A stretch of 64,000 nt of DNA from Bog-159 sp050011755 (GTDB lineage: Bacteria; Acidobacteriota; Terriglobia; Bryobacterales; Bryobacteraceae), in assembly GCA_050011755.1 (NCBI GenBank), contig JBEKIM010000001.1, positions 124,001 through 188,000 on the forward strand, in the 5' to 3' direction. The notes below the pieces were generated by a model, which was given only the letters and a program-made list of their open reading frames with translations, had not been told where the DNA came from and did not search any database. Position 1 is the first letter of the stretch. Every line of letters begins with the position of its first letter. The position numbers were made by a program, and so were the translations under genes. Below, piece after piece: positions 18,144 to 26,614 of this stretch.

Positions 18144-18995
18144 TTACCGGCGCTTTCTTGCGATCACATAGACGATGTCGTAAAAGTTCGAATAGAAGCT
18201 CCAGTTCAACAATCGGGTCGCCTTCAGCGCCCGGTAAAGGCCGGGCATCCCGTGTTTGAGCGAGAGCAGAATATACGCGATCGTGTCGACGCTCCGATAA
18301 CACCCGGCGTAACCCGAATAGCAAAGCTCGAAACCATGGTTTTCGAGCAGCAATCCCAAGCTAGCTTTTGAGAAATAATGCAGATGGCTCGGTGGATGGA
18401 TCTGCCGCCATTTGTCCTTCCGCCACCGGGCCAACGGGCTGCCGATATCGCCCGTCGTAATCGCTAATAGACCTCCGGGCCGCAGGGCCGCGGCAATCTT
18501 TTCGATGTACAGCGCCGGCTGCGCCAGATGTTCGATGGTGTCCCACATACATATGGCATCGGCCGGGCAGACGAGAGGGTACTCCAGGAAATCGCCGGCA
18601 GTGACGGGGACACCAACGACTTCGCGCGCATAAACCGCCGCGTCGCGGGACAGATCGATGCCGCTCACGCGGTCGAATCGCGGTTTCGCCAGGTCCAGAA
18701 AGAAACCGTATGCCGCGCCGATTTCGAACAGAAACTTGCGGTGCTCCGCAGGCAGATAGCGCAGCAGCGTTGTGAGGCGGAGACGGAATTGCTTGGCAAA
18801 CAGCCCGCGCTCGGCAACGTAATCGCGGTACTCTTCACCTTGAAAATAGGATTTACTGTAAAGCCGCTCCAGTTCCTCGCGCGACAAGGAAACGTCCGCG
18901 GTCACAAATCCGCACCCGCCGCACTGGAGCAGGCCGCGGATCTGGGCGGGGCCGTAAGCGCCCCCGCAAACCTCGCATTTGCGGTCAACCGTCAC
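18144..18995 (-). CDS. SAM-dependent methyltransferase with N-terminal zinc ribbon
   Basis: 283 residues from GTG 18995, which overlaps the TGA of the upstream sulfotransferase (GTGA). The N-terminus has CEVCGG and LLQCGGCGF, two CxxC pairs of a small zinc ribbon. The methyltransferase core follows: KFLFEIGAAYGFFLDLA, VSGIDLSRDAAVYARE, AICMWDTIEHLAQPALYIE and LRPGGLLAITTGD. This layout (zinc ribbon plus Methyltransf_23) is frequent among sugar- and lipid-modifying enzymes of glycan loci. The C-terminal ~80 residues carry hydrophobic helical stretches. Substrate not predictable. Confidence 0.85.
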   Translation of the reverse strand: MTVDRKCEVCGGAYGPAQIRGLLQCGGCGFVTADVSLSREELERLYSKSYFQGEEYRDYVAERGLFAKQFRLRLTTLLRYLPAEHRKFLFEIGAAYGFFLDLAKPRFDRVSGIDLSRDAAVYAREVVGVPVTAGDFLEYPLVCPADAICMWDTIEHLAQPALYIEKIAAALRPGGLLAITTGDIGSPLARWRKDKWRQIHPPSHLHYFSKASLGLLLENHGFELCYSGYAGCYRSVDTIAYILLSLKHGMPGLYRALKATRLLNWSFYSNFYDIVYVIARKRR

Positions 18996-20206
18996 TGGCC
19001 GTTGGCGTTCCTGGCCACGGTGGACCAGAACTCCTGCGAGCGCATGCCGCGCACGTACCGTGACCGGGCAGCCCGCGGCGGCGCTACTGTGAAGAGGGCT
19101 GCATGGTCGATCCACTGTTCATGAAATCCAAGCCTGCGCGGTTCGGCGAGCGCCACGGTTACGAAATACAGACCCCGCGGCAAGTCGCACTCCACCAGGA
19201 GGACCGCCCGGCAATCGCAACCCGGCGCGTACTCCAGATGCAGGCACTCCCTTGACGTGCTGGTGCCCCACACGATATTCCCGATGGCGTCGTTCACCTG
19301 AATACCCAGGCTAAGTTCCGCAATCGGCGCCAGCGGCTTGAAAATGACGGCAATTTCCAGGTTTCTCGAGGAATCGTCGGGCACCCAGGTCGCGCATACG
19401 GATTGGAGCATCGCCTTGCGGTCTGGATGGTATGGAAGAGGGAATGGCACGAAGCGATTGGGTTCGACGTGTTCAGTATCCCCGGGGTCCGGCGCGCCAC
19501 CGGAGGCTGCCTCGCGGGCGTGCAGGATCTGGACCCCGTATTGGTAAAGTTCCAGATCGAGCCGGGTACGCTCGCGTAGCGTCTCCATCGTCGCCGGATC
19601 GATTTCGCTGAACCAGTCCCCCGATGAGGTGCGGTTCTCATGCGGGACTGCGGCTGGATGGCGCCAGGCCAGAGCTGCGCACAGAACCCGCGCGGATCGC
19701 TCGAGCTCCTCGCAGATGCCGACAAAGTTAAAGGCTGCCAGGTTTCGCTTGGCGGCCGCCAGCAGAGCGGAATCGCTGGCGGGATAGCTCGGGCAGTCTC
19801 TTCCGATTGCGGCAAAATGATGCGTATAAGGATTATGAATAATGGCGGGGCTCTCGATGAAATAGCGTACGAAATCCGCAAACGATAGCTCTTTAGCCTT
19901 GGCGGTCGCCGGGTTTCCTTCCGCGGAGGTTCTCCAGAAGGTGTAAGCGGAAAAGATCCTTCGGATGGGCTCCCGCAGCAATGTCATACTATATCGGCTG
20001 CGGCAGAATCCGGATTGCGCCAGAAGACTGAAATGGCCCGTGATCAGTTTGTACGGTTCGAAACGCGCCGGCGGCAGGAGACGAATCTCGGCGTCGCTCA
20101 AATGCGGGCTGATCTCGGCGCGGTCCAGATGCTCGTGGCAAATCGCCAGAAGCGAGGTCCCGCCGGTCTTCGGAATATGGTTGAAAATGTAATGTTTCGG
20201 AGGCAA
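18992..20206 (-). CDS. Sulfotransferase fused to a Wzt-C-like carbohydrate-binding domain
   Basis: 404 residues. The P-loop for PAPS lies at residues 10-19 (HIPKTGGTSL) and the 3'-phosphate-binding segment is TLLREPIRRIFSAY, both signatures of the Golgi-type sulfotransferase family. Residues ~255-380 resemble the C-terminal domain of Wzt O-antigen transporters (NLEIAVIFKPLAPIAELSLG, VWGTSTSRE, LPRGLYFVTVALAEP, FHEQWIDHAALFTV), which recognises the end of a glycan chain. The enzyme therefore probably sulfates the polysaccharide made here, tethered through its own glycan-binding domain; this is inference. The start is TTG 20206, with TATAGA on the minus strand 6 nt before it, and no ATG or GTG is available upstream. 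The gene is divergent from the TylF-like gene. Confidence 0.85.
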   Translation of the reverse strand: MPPKHYIFNHIPKTGGTSLLAICHEHLDRAEISPHLSDAEIRLLPPARFEPYKLITGHFSLLAQSGFCRSRYSMTLLREPIRRIFSAYTFWRTSAEGNPATAKAKELSFADFVRYFIESPAIIHNPYTHHFAAIGRDCPSYPASDSALLAAAKRNLAAFNFVGICEELERSARVLCAALAWRHPAAVPHENRTSSGDWFSEIDPATMETLRERTRLDLELYQYGVQILHAREAASGGAPDPGDTEHVEPNRFVPFPLPYHPDRKAMLQSVCATWVPDDSSRNLEIAVIFKPLAPIAELSLGIQVNDAIGNIVWGTSTSRECLHLEYAPGCDCRAVLLVECDLPRGLYFVTVALAEPRRLGFHEQWIDHAALFTVAPPRAARSRYVRGMRSQEFWSTVARNANGQ

Positions 20207-20341
20207 TGCGGCTCTATACTCCCCGGGTTCTCCACACCGCCGATAAAGAAGTTTTAATTGTACTCTGTTGCCGCCGCCCAGGACAATCCCCCGCGGATGG
20301 AGGCAGCGGTTTAAAATTGTAGTCGTCTTCCACGAGAGATA

Positions 20342-21031
20342 ATGAGCCAGTTACGAGACCGCCTGACAAACGCCGTGAAGGCGGCCGCTGCCCGCCGGGG
20401 AATTCTCCTCGCGCGATATGCCGGCACGCACCGCCGCGAGCGGCTGACCACGGTGCGGCGTGTGGAAGAAGAGCGGACCCTGCTGCTGAGTCATGGCGAG
20501 GCATGCCAGCTCCTGGCTTGTCTCGAGACTACCGCTAGAATAGCGGGCGATGTCGCGGAGTTGGGCGTGGCCTATGGGGCGTCCGCAAAACTGCTCTCAA
20601 TGCACCTGCCGCCAGACAAACAACTGCACCTGTTCGATACTTTTAAGGGACTGCCCGACGTCACCGCCGCTGACGGTGCGCGCTTCCGCGCCGGAGAATT
20701 CGAATCGAACCTCGACGATGTGCGCCGCTACGTCGGAACGGAGCGCGTGCACTACCATCCCGGTCTGTTTCCGGCCACGGCTGATGCCGTGCGCGGTCAT
20801 CTCTTCTCGTTCGTACATCTGGATGCCGACCTCTACGAGAGCACCCTGGCGGCATTCGATTTTTTCTACCCGCGTCTCTCGCCGGGCGGCATCATGCTGT
20901 GTCACGACTATCCATCGGCAGCGGGAGTCGTGCGGGCGGTCGAAGAATTCTTTGGCGGCAAGCCGGACCCGGTGGTGGAGTTGACCGGGTACCAGGTCAT
21001 GATCGTGAAATTGGAACGCGGGTCGATTTAG
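20342..21031 (+). CDS. TylF/macrocin-like O-methyltransferase
   Basis: 229 residues. It has VAELGVAYGASAKLLSMHL (motif I), LHLFDTFKGLPDV, FSFVHLDADLYESTLAAFDFFYPRLSPGG and MLCHDYPSAAGVVRAVEEFF, the order and spacing of the TylF family. These are metal-dependent sugar O-methyltransferases first known from macrolide biosynthesis and widespread in surface-glycan loci. It would act on a nucleotide-linked or glycan hydroxyl in the cytoplasm. The ATG follows GAGATA and a TAAAAT at about 20311. It heads a plus-strand run with the O-antigen ligase and the large exported protein. Confidence 0.87.
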   Translation: MSQLRDRLTNAVKAAAARRGILLARYAGTHRRERLTTVRRVEEERTLLLSHGEACQLLACLETTARIAGDVAELGVAYGASAKLLSMHLPPDKQLHLFDTFKGLPDVTAADGARFRAGEFESNLDDVRRYVGTERVHYHPGLFPATADAVRGHLFSFVHLDADLYESTLAAFDFFYPRLSPGGIMLCHDYPSAAGVVRAVEEFFGGKPDPVVELTGYQVMIVKLERGSI

Positions 21032-21077
21032 CACGCAGCCGGGGGCTCTCTGCGCAGGCCGATGATTGCCGGGATGT

Positions 21078-21083
21078 TACACT
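21078..21083 (+). promoter_or_regulatory. -10-like box TACACT before the O-antigen ligase gene
   Basis: TACACT lies within the 16-nt string CGGGATGTTACACTGA (21070-21085), which recurs exactly at 58799-58814 before a glycosyltransferase gene. A start near 21090 would give a leader of ~26 nt. No -35 match is seen, so the call depends on the recurrence. Confidence 0.35.
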
Positions 21084-21115
21084 GAATCCACGAGGGATCG
21101 CAGCAAACCGGGCCC

Positions 21116-22558
21116 ATGACTCCACCCCATACCCAGACGTTGCGCGGAAGTAGCTTCGCCAGGCCGGCCGCGCCCGCCTGGCCGGCCTCTTCTGCGTCCG
21201 CGCCCCGCCCCGCATTCTATCTCACGATGATCTTTGTCTTTGTGGTGTATGCCCGGTTCCCGGAGATCATGGACATGGTCACCGGATCCGCGGTGCACTC
21301 GGTGCGGATCATCATGGTTCTCGCGCTCTTTTCGGCGCTCCTGTTCGGCGGCGCGATCCGGGCGATCTTCTCCAGGGTGGGTATTTGCCTGCTGTCGTTC
21401 ACGCTCTGGCTGTGCATCTGCACGCCATTCAGCACGTGGCGCGGCGGCAGCGTCAGAATGCTCCGGGATTTTTGGGTGCTGGCCCTTTTCTCCTTCGTCA
21501 TCATCGCCTCCGCGGTGCAGGGGCTGGAGCAGTGCCGCAAGATCATGTACACTCTTGCGGCCGCCACCATTTTCATCGAGGGCTTCACTCTGATATTGGG
21601 CCGCATACAGGGCGGGCGGCTGGCCCTGTTGGGGGGGACGCTGGGGAATGCCAACTATCTGGCGATGATGCTTCTGATGGGCGTGCCGTTTTGTCTGTTT
21701 GTCATTCGCACCAGACATGGGGCCTCGTTCTTCAAGGTGGCTTGCGTTGTCATGATCCTCTTCGTTCCGGCGACCGTGGCTACCACCGGATCGCGCGGCG
21801 GACTGGTGACCCTGGCCGTCATGTTCCTGCTGTTCTTCTTGCCCTTGCCGGTCAGCCAGAAGCTGGTGGCGGCCATCGTCGCTCTGGTTCTTACGGTCTT
21901 TGCGCTGGCATGGTCCACCCGCAGCGCGTTGGATCGGTATCGCAGTTTCTTCCGCTCTTCCAGCCAGACGCGTTTGTCGGAATCGGAGCAATCCGCGATA
22001 GAATCCATGGGACTGCGGAGAGAGCTGTTGCTTTCCAGTTTGCAATTGACCATGCGGCATCCGCTGCTGGGAGTCGGCCCCGGGATGTTCGCAGTCGCGA
22101 ATGCCAACTTTGTCGAGGAGTCCCAGGGCCAGCCCAACTGGAACGCTTGGCATGAAACGCATAATACCTTTACCCAACTCTCCTGCGAAGACGGCCTGCC
22201 CGGACTTTTTCTGTATTGCCTGACCCTGCTGTTCTGTTTCAAAATCGCGATCTCGGTCGAGAAACGCGCACGTCAGTACCCTGCTTTGGCCACCCTAAAG
22301 CACATGGGGTTCGCGTTGCGGCTCGCGCTGATTGCGTTCACGGGGACCTCCATCTTCGCCAGCAATGCGTATGCGTATTACTTTCCAATGCTCGCCGGTT
22401 TGTGCGTAGCGGTGGACCGGGCCAGCGCGGAGTTATTCGCCGCACAAACGCTGGCCGGATCGAATCCGGCGCCGCCAGCCCAGATTCCGCCGCGGTTCCG
22501 GCCGCAAAGGCTAACCGCCGGGCAGGGCGCGGCGTGGAGAAGACCGTCACCCGGATAA
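21116..22558 (+). CDS. O-antigen ligase / Wzy-like polymerase, membrane protein
   Basis: 480 residues with roughly ten hydrophobic segments (FYLTMIFVFVVYARF, IIMVLALFSALLFGGAI, FWVLALFSFVIIASAV, LVTLAVMFLLFFLPLPV and others). The large periplasmic loop holds RRELLLSSLQLTMRHPLLG followed by GPG and later WHETHNTFTQLSCEDGLPG, the conserved H-x-x-x-N/T core of the Wzy_C/O-antigen ligase domain. It joins undecaprenyl-linked glycan to an acceptor or polymerises repeat units in the periplasm; sequence alone does not separate ligase from polymerase. Upstream, CGGGATGTTACACTGA (21070-21085) supplies a TACACT -10-like box. The stop is 1 nt from the next ATG. Confidence 0.85.
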   Translation: MTPPHTQTLRGSSFARPAAPAWPASSASAPRPAFYLTMIFVFVVYARFPEIMDMVTGSAVHSVRIIMVLALFSALLFGGAIRAIFSRVGICLLSFTLWLCICTPFSTWRGGSVRMLRDFWVLALFSFVIIASAVQGLEQCRKIMYTLAAATIFIEGFTLILGRIQGGRLALLGGTLGNANYLAMMLLMGVPFCLFVIRTRHGASFFKVACVVMILFVPATVATTGSRGGLVTLAVMFLLFFLPLPVSQKLVAAIVALVLTVFALAWSTRSALDRYRSFFRSSSQTRLSESEQSAIESMGLRRELLLSSLQLTMRHPLLGVGPGMFAVANANFVEESQGQPNWNAWHETHNTFTQLSCEDGLPGLFLYCLTLLFCFKIAISVEKRARQYPALATLKHMGFALRLALIAFTGTSIFASNAYAYYFPMLAGLCVAVDRASAELFAAQTLAGSNPAPPAQIPPRFRPQRLTAGQGAAWRRPSPG

Positions 22559-22559
22559 C

Positions 22560-25500
22560 ATGCCGCCACGATCCGCGGTCACGGCGCGATTCGCCCTCCT
22601 GATCGCTACCGCGGGACTGTGCCGCGGAGCGATCGGCGATTTGCGCGTCATCGGCACAACGGCCACGCAGGCGGTTATCGGCTATGCGGCGCCCGATCAA
22701 AACCCTTGCACCATTCAAGTCAGCGAGAGCAACTCGCTCTCGCCCCTGGTGCCGGATATGGATCCCGCTGTTTTCGCCGGTTCCAATCTGGATAGCCGGC
22801 CGGGAAATCTCGGAAGTGGGCTAAACCGCATGGCCGTCATCGGGAAGCGTTCCTCCGAGTTGGCCACCGCCGGACCATTCGCCGGGTTACGGCATTTCTC
22901 CAGGGCCCTCCAGGCATACACCGCTCATTTTGGACGTGTCCAATGCGGTTCGGACTCGGCCACATTTACTTTCACGACCACCAACATCCCGGTGGGCAAC
23001 ACCTACGGAGATCCTTGGCTGCAGGATGCCACACACCCCGGAGATCAGCCCTGGCCGGAGTCCGTCGGCGGCCTTAGCCCCGAATCTTTTGTCGATCCGT
23101 TGACCGGCATCCTGCTGCAACGCGTCGGTTTGCGCGGCCTGAACTGGGGCTATTGGTCCAACATGCCCTTCGGGACCGCCTATAATCAGGGCCGGTTGCC
23201 CTGCGATTCCGCGGGGCCATGGACCGATCCATGCAGCGTGCTGGCCGACGACGGTGCCTCGGCCTCGGTAGCCAACAGTACCGCCTGGCTGGTGATCCGC
23301 GCCCCCATGACCAATGGCAATGCCTGGAATGCCGGCTACGGAGGCGCCGACTATGGACAAAGCTGGACCATGGATCAACTGGCGGTCACATTCAAGGGGT
23401 ATGTGAACTCGGCCGTACCGGCCAACCGGCAGATCGACGTATGTCTTTCCCTTAATGGGGGAGCTTCCTGCGCCAGCCAGATCCAGACCATAACGCTTAG
23501 CCAGGCCAGCGGCGGGCCCCAGACCGTAGGGCAAGCCGATACCACGCGCTTCGGGATCATTCCATGGCTGCTCGATACCAATCCGCGGTTTAATGTTCAG
23601 GAGTCTTCTCCGCATTCGGGCCGGGCCAATGTTTCCGTGCCCGCCGGCCGCGGCGGAAACCGCCCTGAAGAAACCGCGGATTCCGGCGCGCCTCACCCCC
23701 CCGCTGGAGTCGTGGCTTGGGCCGGCGGCCAGCTATTCAGCTTGTATTGGATCGACGGCGGTAAAGGACGCATCCGCCTGTCCACCCAAAACGACGCTTG
23801 TGTCACGCCGCCGGCGGCCACCACTTCCCAGGAGTTCGTCATTTCGTCTTTCCTGGATGGTGGACATATCGCCGTCGCGGAGACGCCGCCGGCCGGAGCC
23901 AACCTCTACTGGTGTGCCAATAACTTCGCGGTGATGGCCCGGCGGCACCAGGCGCCGACCGATAGCTCGACCGCCTACGTGCAATACGCGAGCATGGCCG
24001 CCGTGGAGAGCACTTCGCCAAGTTATCCCGATAACGGCGCCGGGACGGCCTGCTTCAATAAGCTGGTTAACGGCGGCTTTTTCTGTCTCTATGGCGGTTT
24101 GTATTGGATCGATCCAGTAACCGCGGAGACTGCCTACTACGGCTACATGGTCGCCCCGAGCAATGGCGTTGCCAACCCCTGGGGTACCGTCGGGATCATT
24201 CCCGCCGGCGAAGCGGCGGTGATCGATCAGACGGCGGGCGATTTTACGTTCTACAGTATCGGGATGGATCCGTCCGGAGGCGGCCCCCTGGTCATTCGGG
24301 GCGTGTTCACCCCGCCCTCCATCGCGCCGCCGGTCAAGCCTTACGGCAACGGCTCGCAGATCGGGAGCGCCGGCGTCAAGACCGCGGCGGCCTATTCCCT
24401 GAGTTTCAATAATGGCCTTACCTTTACGAACATGACGCCCCAGGTGAGCGCGTCTCAGAGCGTCGTCAATCAGATGGCTGGCCTTGACCCAACCTTCAAT
24501 GCGGCGCAGCTCAAAAGCGGCCCGAACGGATGGAATTGCAGCCCGGCGGCCATGTCTGCCGGCGTTTTCTACTTCACCTGCCTTTCGGTGGGTGGGGACA
24601 GTCCGGGTTGGGTATTTGCATTCTCGCCTGGAGACGGAAATCCAGCCCACGCCGGAACCCCCGGCGGGCCGCGCATCATAGGCGCAGTCAATACCTTCGA
24701 TACGCCGCCCGGTCCGGTGGGTCCCGCGCAGACCGCTGCCACGGGGCGCAATCTGCATGCGGTTTCGGAAACCGGCGAAACCGGCTGGGTACAGCTTCAG
24801 ATGAATCTGTTCCCTTCGATCAATACATCGGGAATCTCGAGTATCCCGGCCGCCGGTGCGGCGTGCTCCAGTCTCGGTATCGGCGGGGGTGGGCAATGTA
24901 TCGAAATCGATATCAACAGCTACACGGCCGCCGGGGTGACCGGATACGAACCTTATCTGGCGGGTCCGTACCGTGTGTTCCAGTTTACCGGGGCGCCCGG
25001 TGAGCTGCGCACCACCCAACTGGGAGACACTGCTTGTGTGGCGGCTGGTAGTGTTCCGAATTGCACGTGGTTTACCCGTGCAAACGAATTGATGACGCTG
25101 GTCGAAAAAAACGCCGGTGGCCATTGGATATTCCGGCGCAATAGTTATGGCGCCCAGTTGGCCATTCCAAACGGCCCGGTGACGCTGTGGTGGATCAGCG
25201 GTCAATCGAGCATCCCTCCCGGCGGCACCACCGCGAACAGTTCCCTGGCGGCTTATTGGAATGCGTTATCCGGATGCGGCGGCGCTCCAGATCCACACGG
25301 TAACTGCCTCATCCAGGACACCAACAATACCAGCGGACACGGCGAATGGCGCGATGGCGGCGAGGCTGTAGCCACCAATGTACCCGCATGGGCCCAGCCG
25401 GTTTCCGGCTGGCCGACCGACTACCAGACCGCCGTGGGCGGGGTGCCCGAAATCCTGGGCCTGCCCTTTGCCAACGTGACGCCGGACCAGGCTAGCGCCG

Positions 25501-26582
25501 TGAACTATACCAGCGCCAATCCGCCTTTCGCCGGGGTCTTCGGCGTTCCCTGGGGCTTCGATGCGGGCTCCCATCCTAACGCTGCCGGCGCCAATGCTTC
25601 AGCCTATGAATCCATCCGCGCGTTCGATAACACTCCGGTGCAAGGCGGGGCGTTCGACCCGGTGTTCGCGATGGTGGCAGGACAGCTTTTCGTGGCTACA
25701 CCCGGCCTCGTGTCCAGCCCGGACGACATCTTTGGATCTGGGGGCGCCGCATCCATCAACCGTAAGCTGATGGCCACTGGCGCAAGCTGCGGATCCCATC
25801 CGTTGATCGACCTGAGCGGCCCGGGTTCCGCCATCGCGGCGGACGCGTCCGGTTCATACACGTATTGCGTTGCGCGGGTCAAGGGTGAGTGCGTCTCCAA
25901 CAGTACCGTGGGTCAGGTCTATGTAAACTGTCCGGGAGTGGCTTGGAGCCGCTGCACCGGCAGTGGGATTCACGGGGGCACTCCATTGGGCGTGGGCAAC
26001 GATATCTGCGTGGCGAATATCGGTGCGGCCGCGAATACGGTGCGCCAGTTCACGCTGGATCACACCGACTTTGCCGGAGCCTTTACGCGCAATCTGGTGA
26101 GTGCCACCTCCCGGTTACGCATGGTCGGGGGTTTTGAAAATAACCGGCTGCTGCCGGATAATTCCTGGCTGCTGTTCCGCGCCGAATGGCTGAACTACAA
26201 CCGGGAAGAAATGTGGATGGCCAAGATGGTGCCCTATCCCACTTCGGACTCCATCGACCGGGGAACCTTCGTACCCATGGTGCTCAATTTGCAGCCACCC
26301 GCGGGCGCCGGCGTCGACAATGCCGTTGTCGAATTCGGCTATACCGAGTATTCCGGAAACTGCACCAGCCGCCGCGACCCATGCCTGGCAAACTCCGCTA
26401 TGATAGGCGCGCCGCCCTTCCAGTTCGCCGGCGAAAACCCGCATGGAATGCCCTGTTCCACCGGATGCACGATTGCCATTCCGGCGATTTCGCAACGCGT
26501 ACTTTACTATCAGGTGCAATACCGGGATAAATCCAATCACACATTGTCCGCCAGTCCTTACCAGGCCGTTGTGGTGCCATAG
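22560..26582 (+). CDS. Very large exported protein of unknown function
   Basis: 1340 residues starting 1 nt after the ligase stop, so probably co-translated. The N-terminus (ARFALLIATAGLCRGAIG) is a signal peptide. Residues ~25-140 look like an FnIII-type domain (RVIGTTATQAVIGYAAPDQ ... ATFTFTTTNIPVG). The rest is beta-rich, with many Gly, Asn, Pro and aromatic residues and numerous cysteines, but I recognise no family; the spacing of GGxYWIDPVTAE-like and FxFSPGDG-like segments suggests propeller blades. There is no anchor motif at the C-terminus. Similar composition occurs in the exported proteins at 41099-43003 and 60284-63529. It may be a secreted glycan-binding or glycan-processing factor, but no active site was found. 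Confidence 0.65.
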   Translation: MPPRSAVTARFALLIATAGLCRGAIGDLRVIGTTATQAVIGYAAPDQNPCTIQVSESNSLSPLVPDMDPAVFAGSNLDSRPGNLGSGLNRMAVIGKRSSELATAGPFAGLRHFSRALQAYTAHFGRVQCGSDSATFTFTTTNIPVGNTYGDPWLQDATHPGDQPWPESVGGLSPESFVDPLTGILLQRVGLRGLNWGYWSNMPFGTAYNQGRLPCDSAGPWTDPCSVLADDGASASVANSTAWLVIRAPMTNGNAWNAGYGGADYGQSWTMDQLAVTFKGYVNSAVPANRQIDVCLSLNGGASCASQIQTITLSQASGGPQTVGQADTTRFGIIPWLLDTNPRFNVQESSPHSGRANVSVPAGRGGNRPEETADSGAPHPPAGVVAWAGGQLFSLYWIDGGKGRIRLSTQNDACVTPPAATTSQEFVISSFLDGGHIAVAETPPAGANLYWCANNFAVMARRHQAPTDSSTAYVQYASMAAVESTSPSYPDNGAGTACFNKLVNGGFFCLYGGLYWIDPVTAETAYYGYMVAPSNGVANPWGTVGIIPAGEAAVIDQTAGDFTFYSIGMDPSGGGPLVIRGVFTPPSIAPPVKPYGNGSQIGSAGVKTAAAYSLSFNNGLTFTNMTPQVSASQSVVNQMAGLDPTFNAAQLKSGPNGWNCSPAAMSAGVFYFTCLSVGGDSPGWVFAFSPGDGNPAHAGTPGGPRIIGAVNTFDTPPGPVGPAQTAATGRNLHAVSETGETGWVQLQMNLFPSINTSGISSIPAAGAACSSLGIGGGGQCIEIDINSYTAAGVTGYEPYLAGPYRVFQFTGAPGELRTTQLGDTACVAAGSVPNCTWFTRANELMTLVEKNAGGHWIFRRNSYGAQLAIPNGPVTLWWISGQSSIPPGGTTANSSLAAYWNALSGCGGAPDPHGNCLIQDTNNTSGHGEWRDGGEAVATNVPAWAQPVSGWPTDYQTAVGGVPEILGLPFANVTPDQASAVNYTSANPPFAGVFGVPWGFDAGSHPNAAGANASAYESIRAFDNTPVQGGAFDPVFAMVAGQLFVATPGLVSSPDDIFGSGGAASINRKLMATGASCGSHPLIDLSGPGSAIAADASGSYTYCVARVKGECVSNSTVGQVYVNCPGVAWSRCTGSGIHGGTPLGVGNDICVANIGAAANTVRQFTLDHTDFAGAFTRNLVSATSRLRMVGGFENNRLLPDNSWLLFRAEWLNYNREEMWMAKMVPYPTSDSIDRGTFVPMVLNLQPPAGAGVDNAVVEFGYTEYSGNCTSRRDPCLANSAMIGAPPFQFAGENPHGMPCSTGCTIAIPAISQRVLYYQVQYRDKSNHTLSASPYQAVVVP

Positions 26583-26614
26583 CCGGCGCGATCCCCCATG
26601 TCATACTAGAGGAC

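Noticed and set aside
21077..22177. Minus-strand frame (366 codons) opposite the O-antigen ligase
   Set aside because: It is rich in His, Gln and Arg, as typical for the antisense of a hydrophobic membrane protein.
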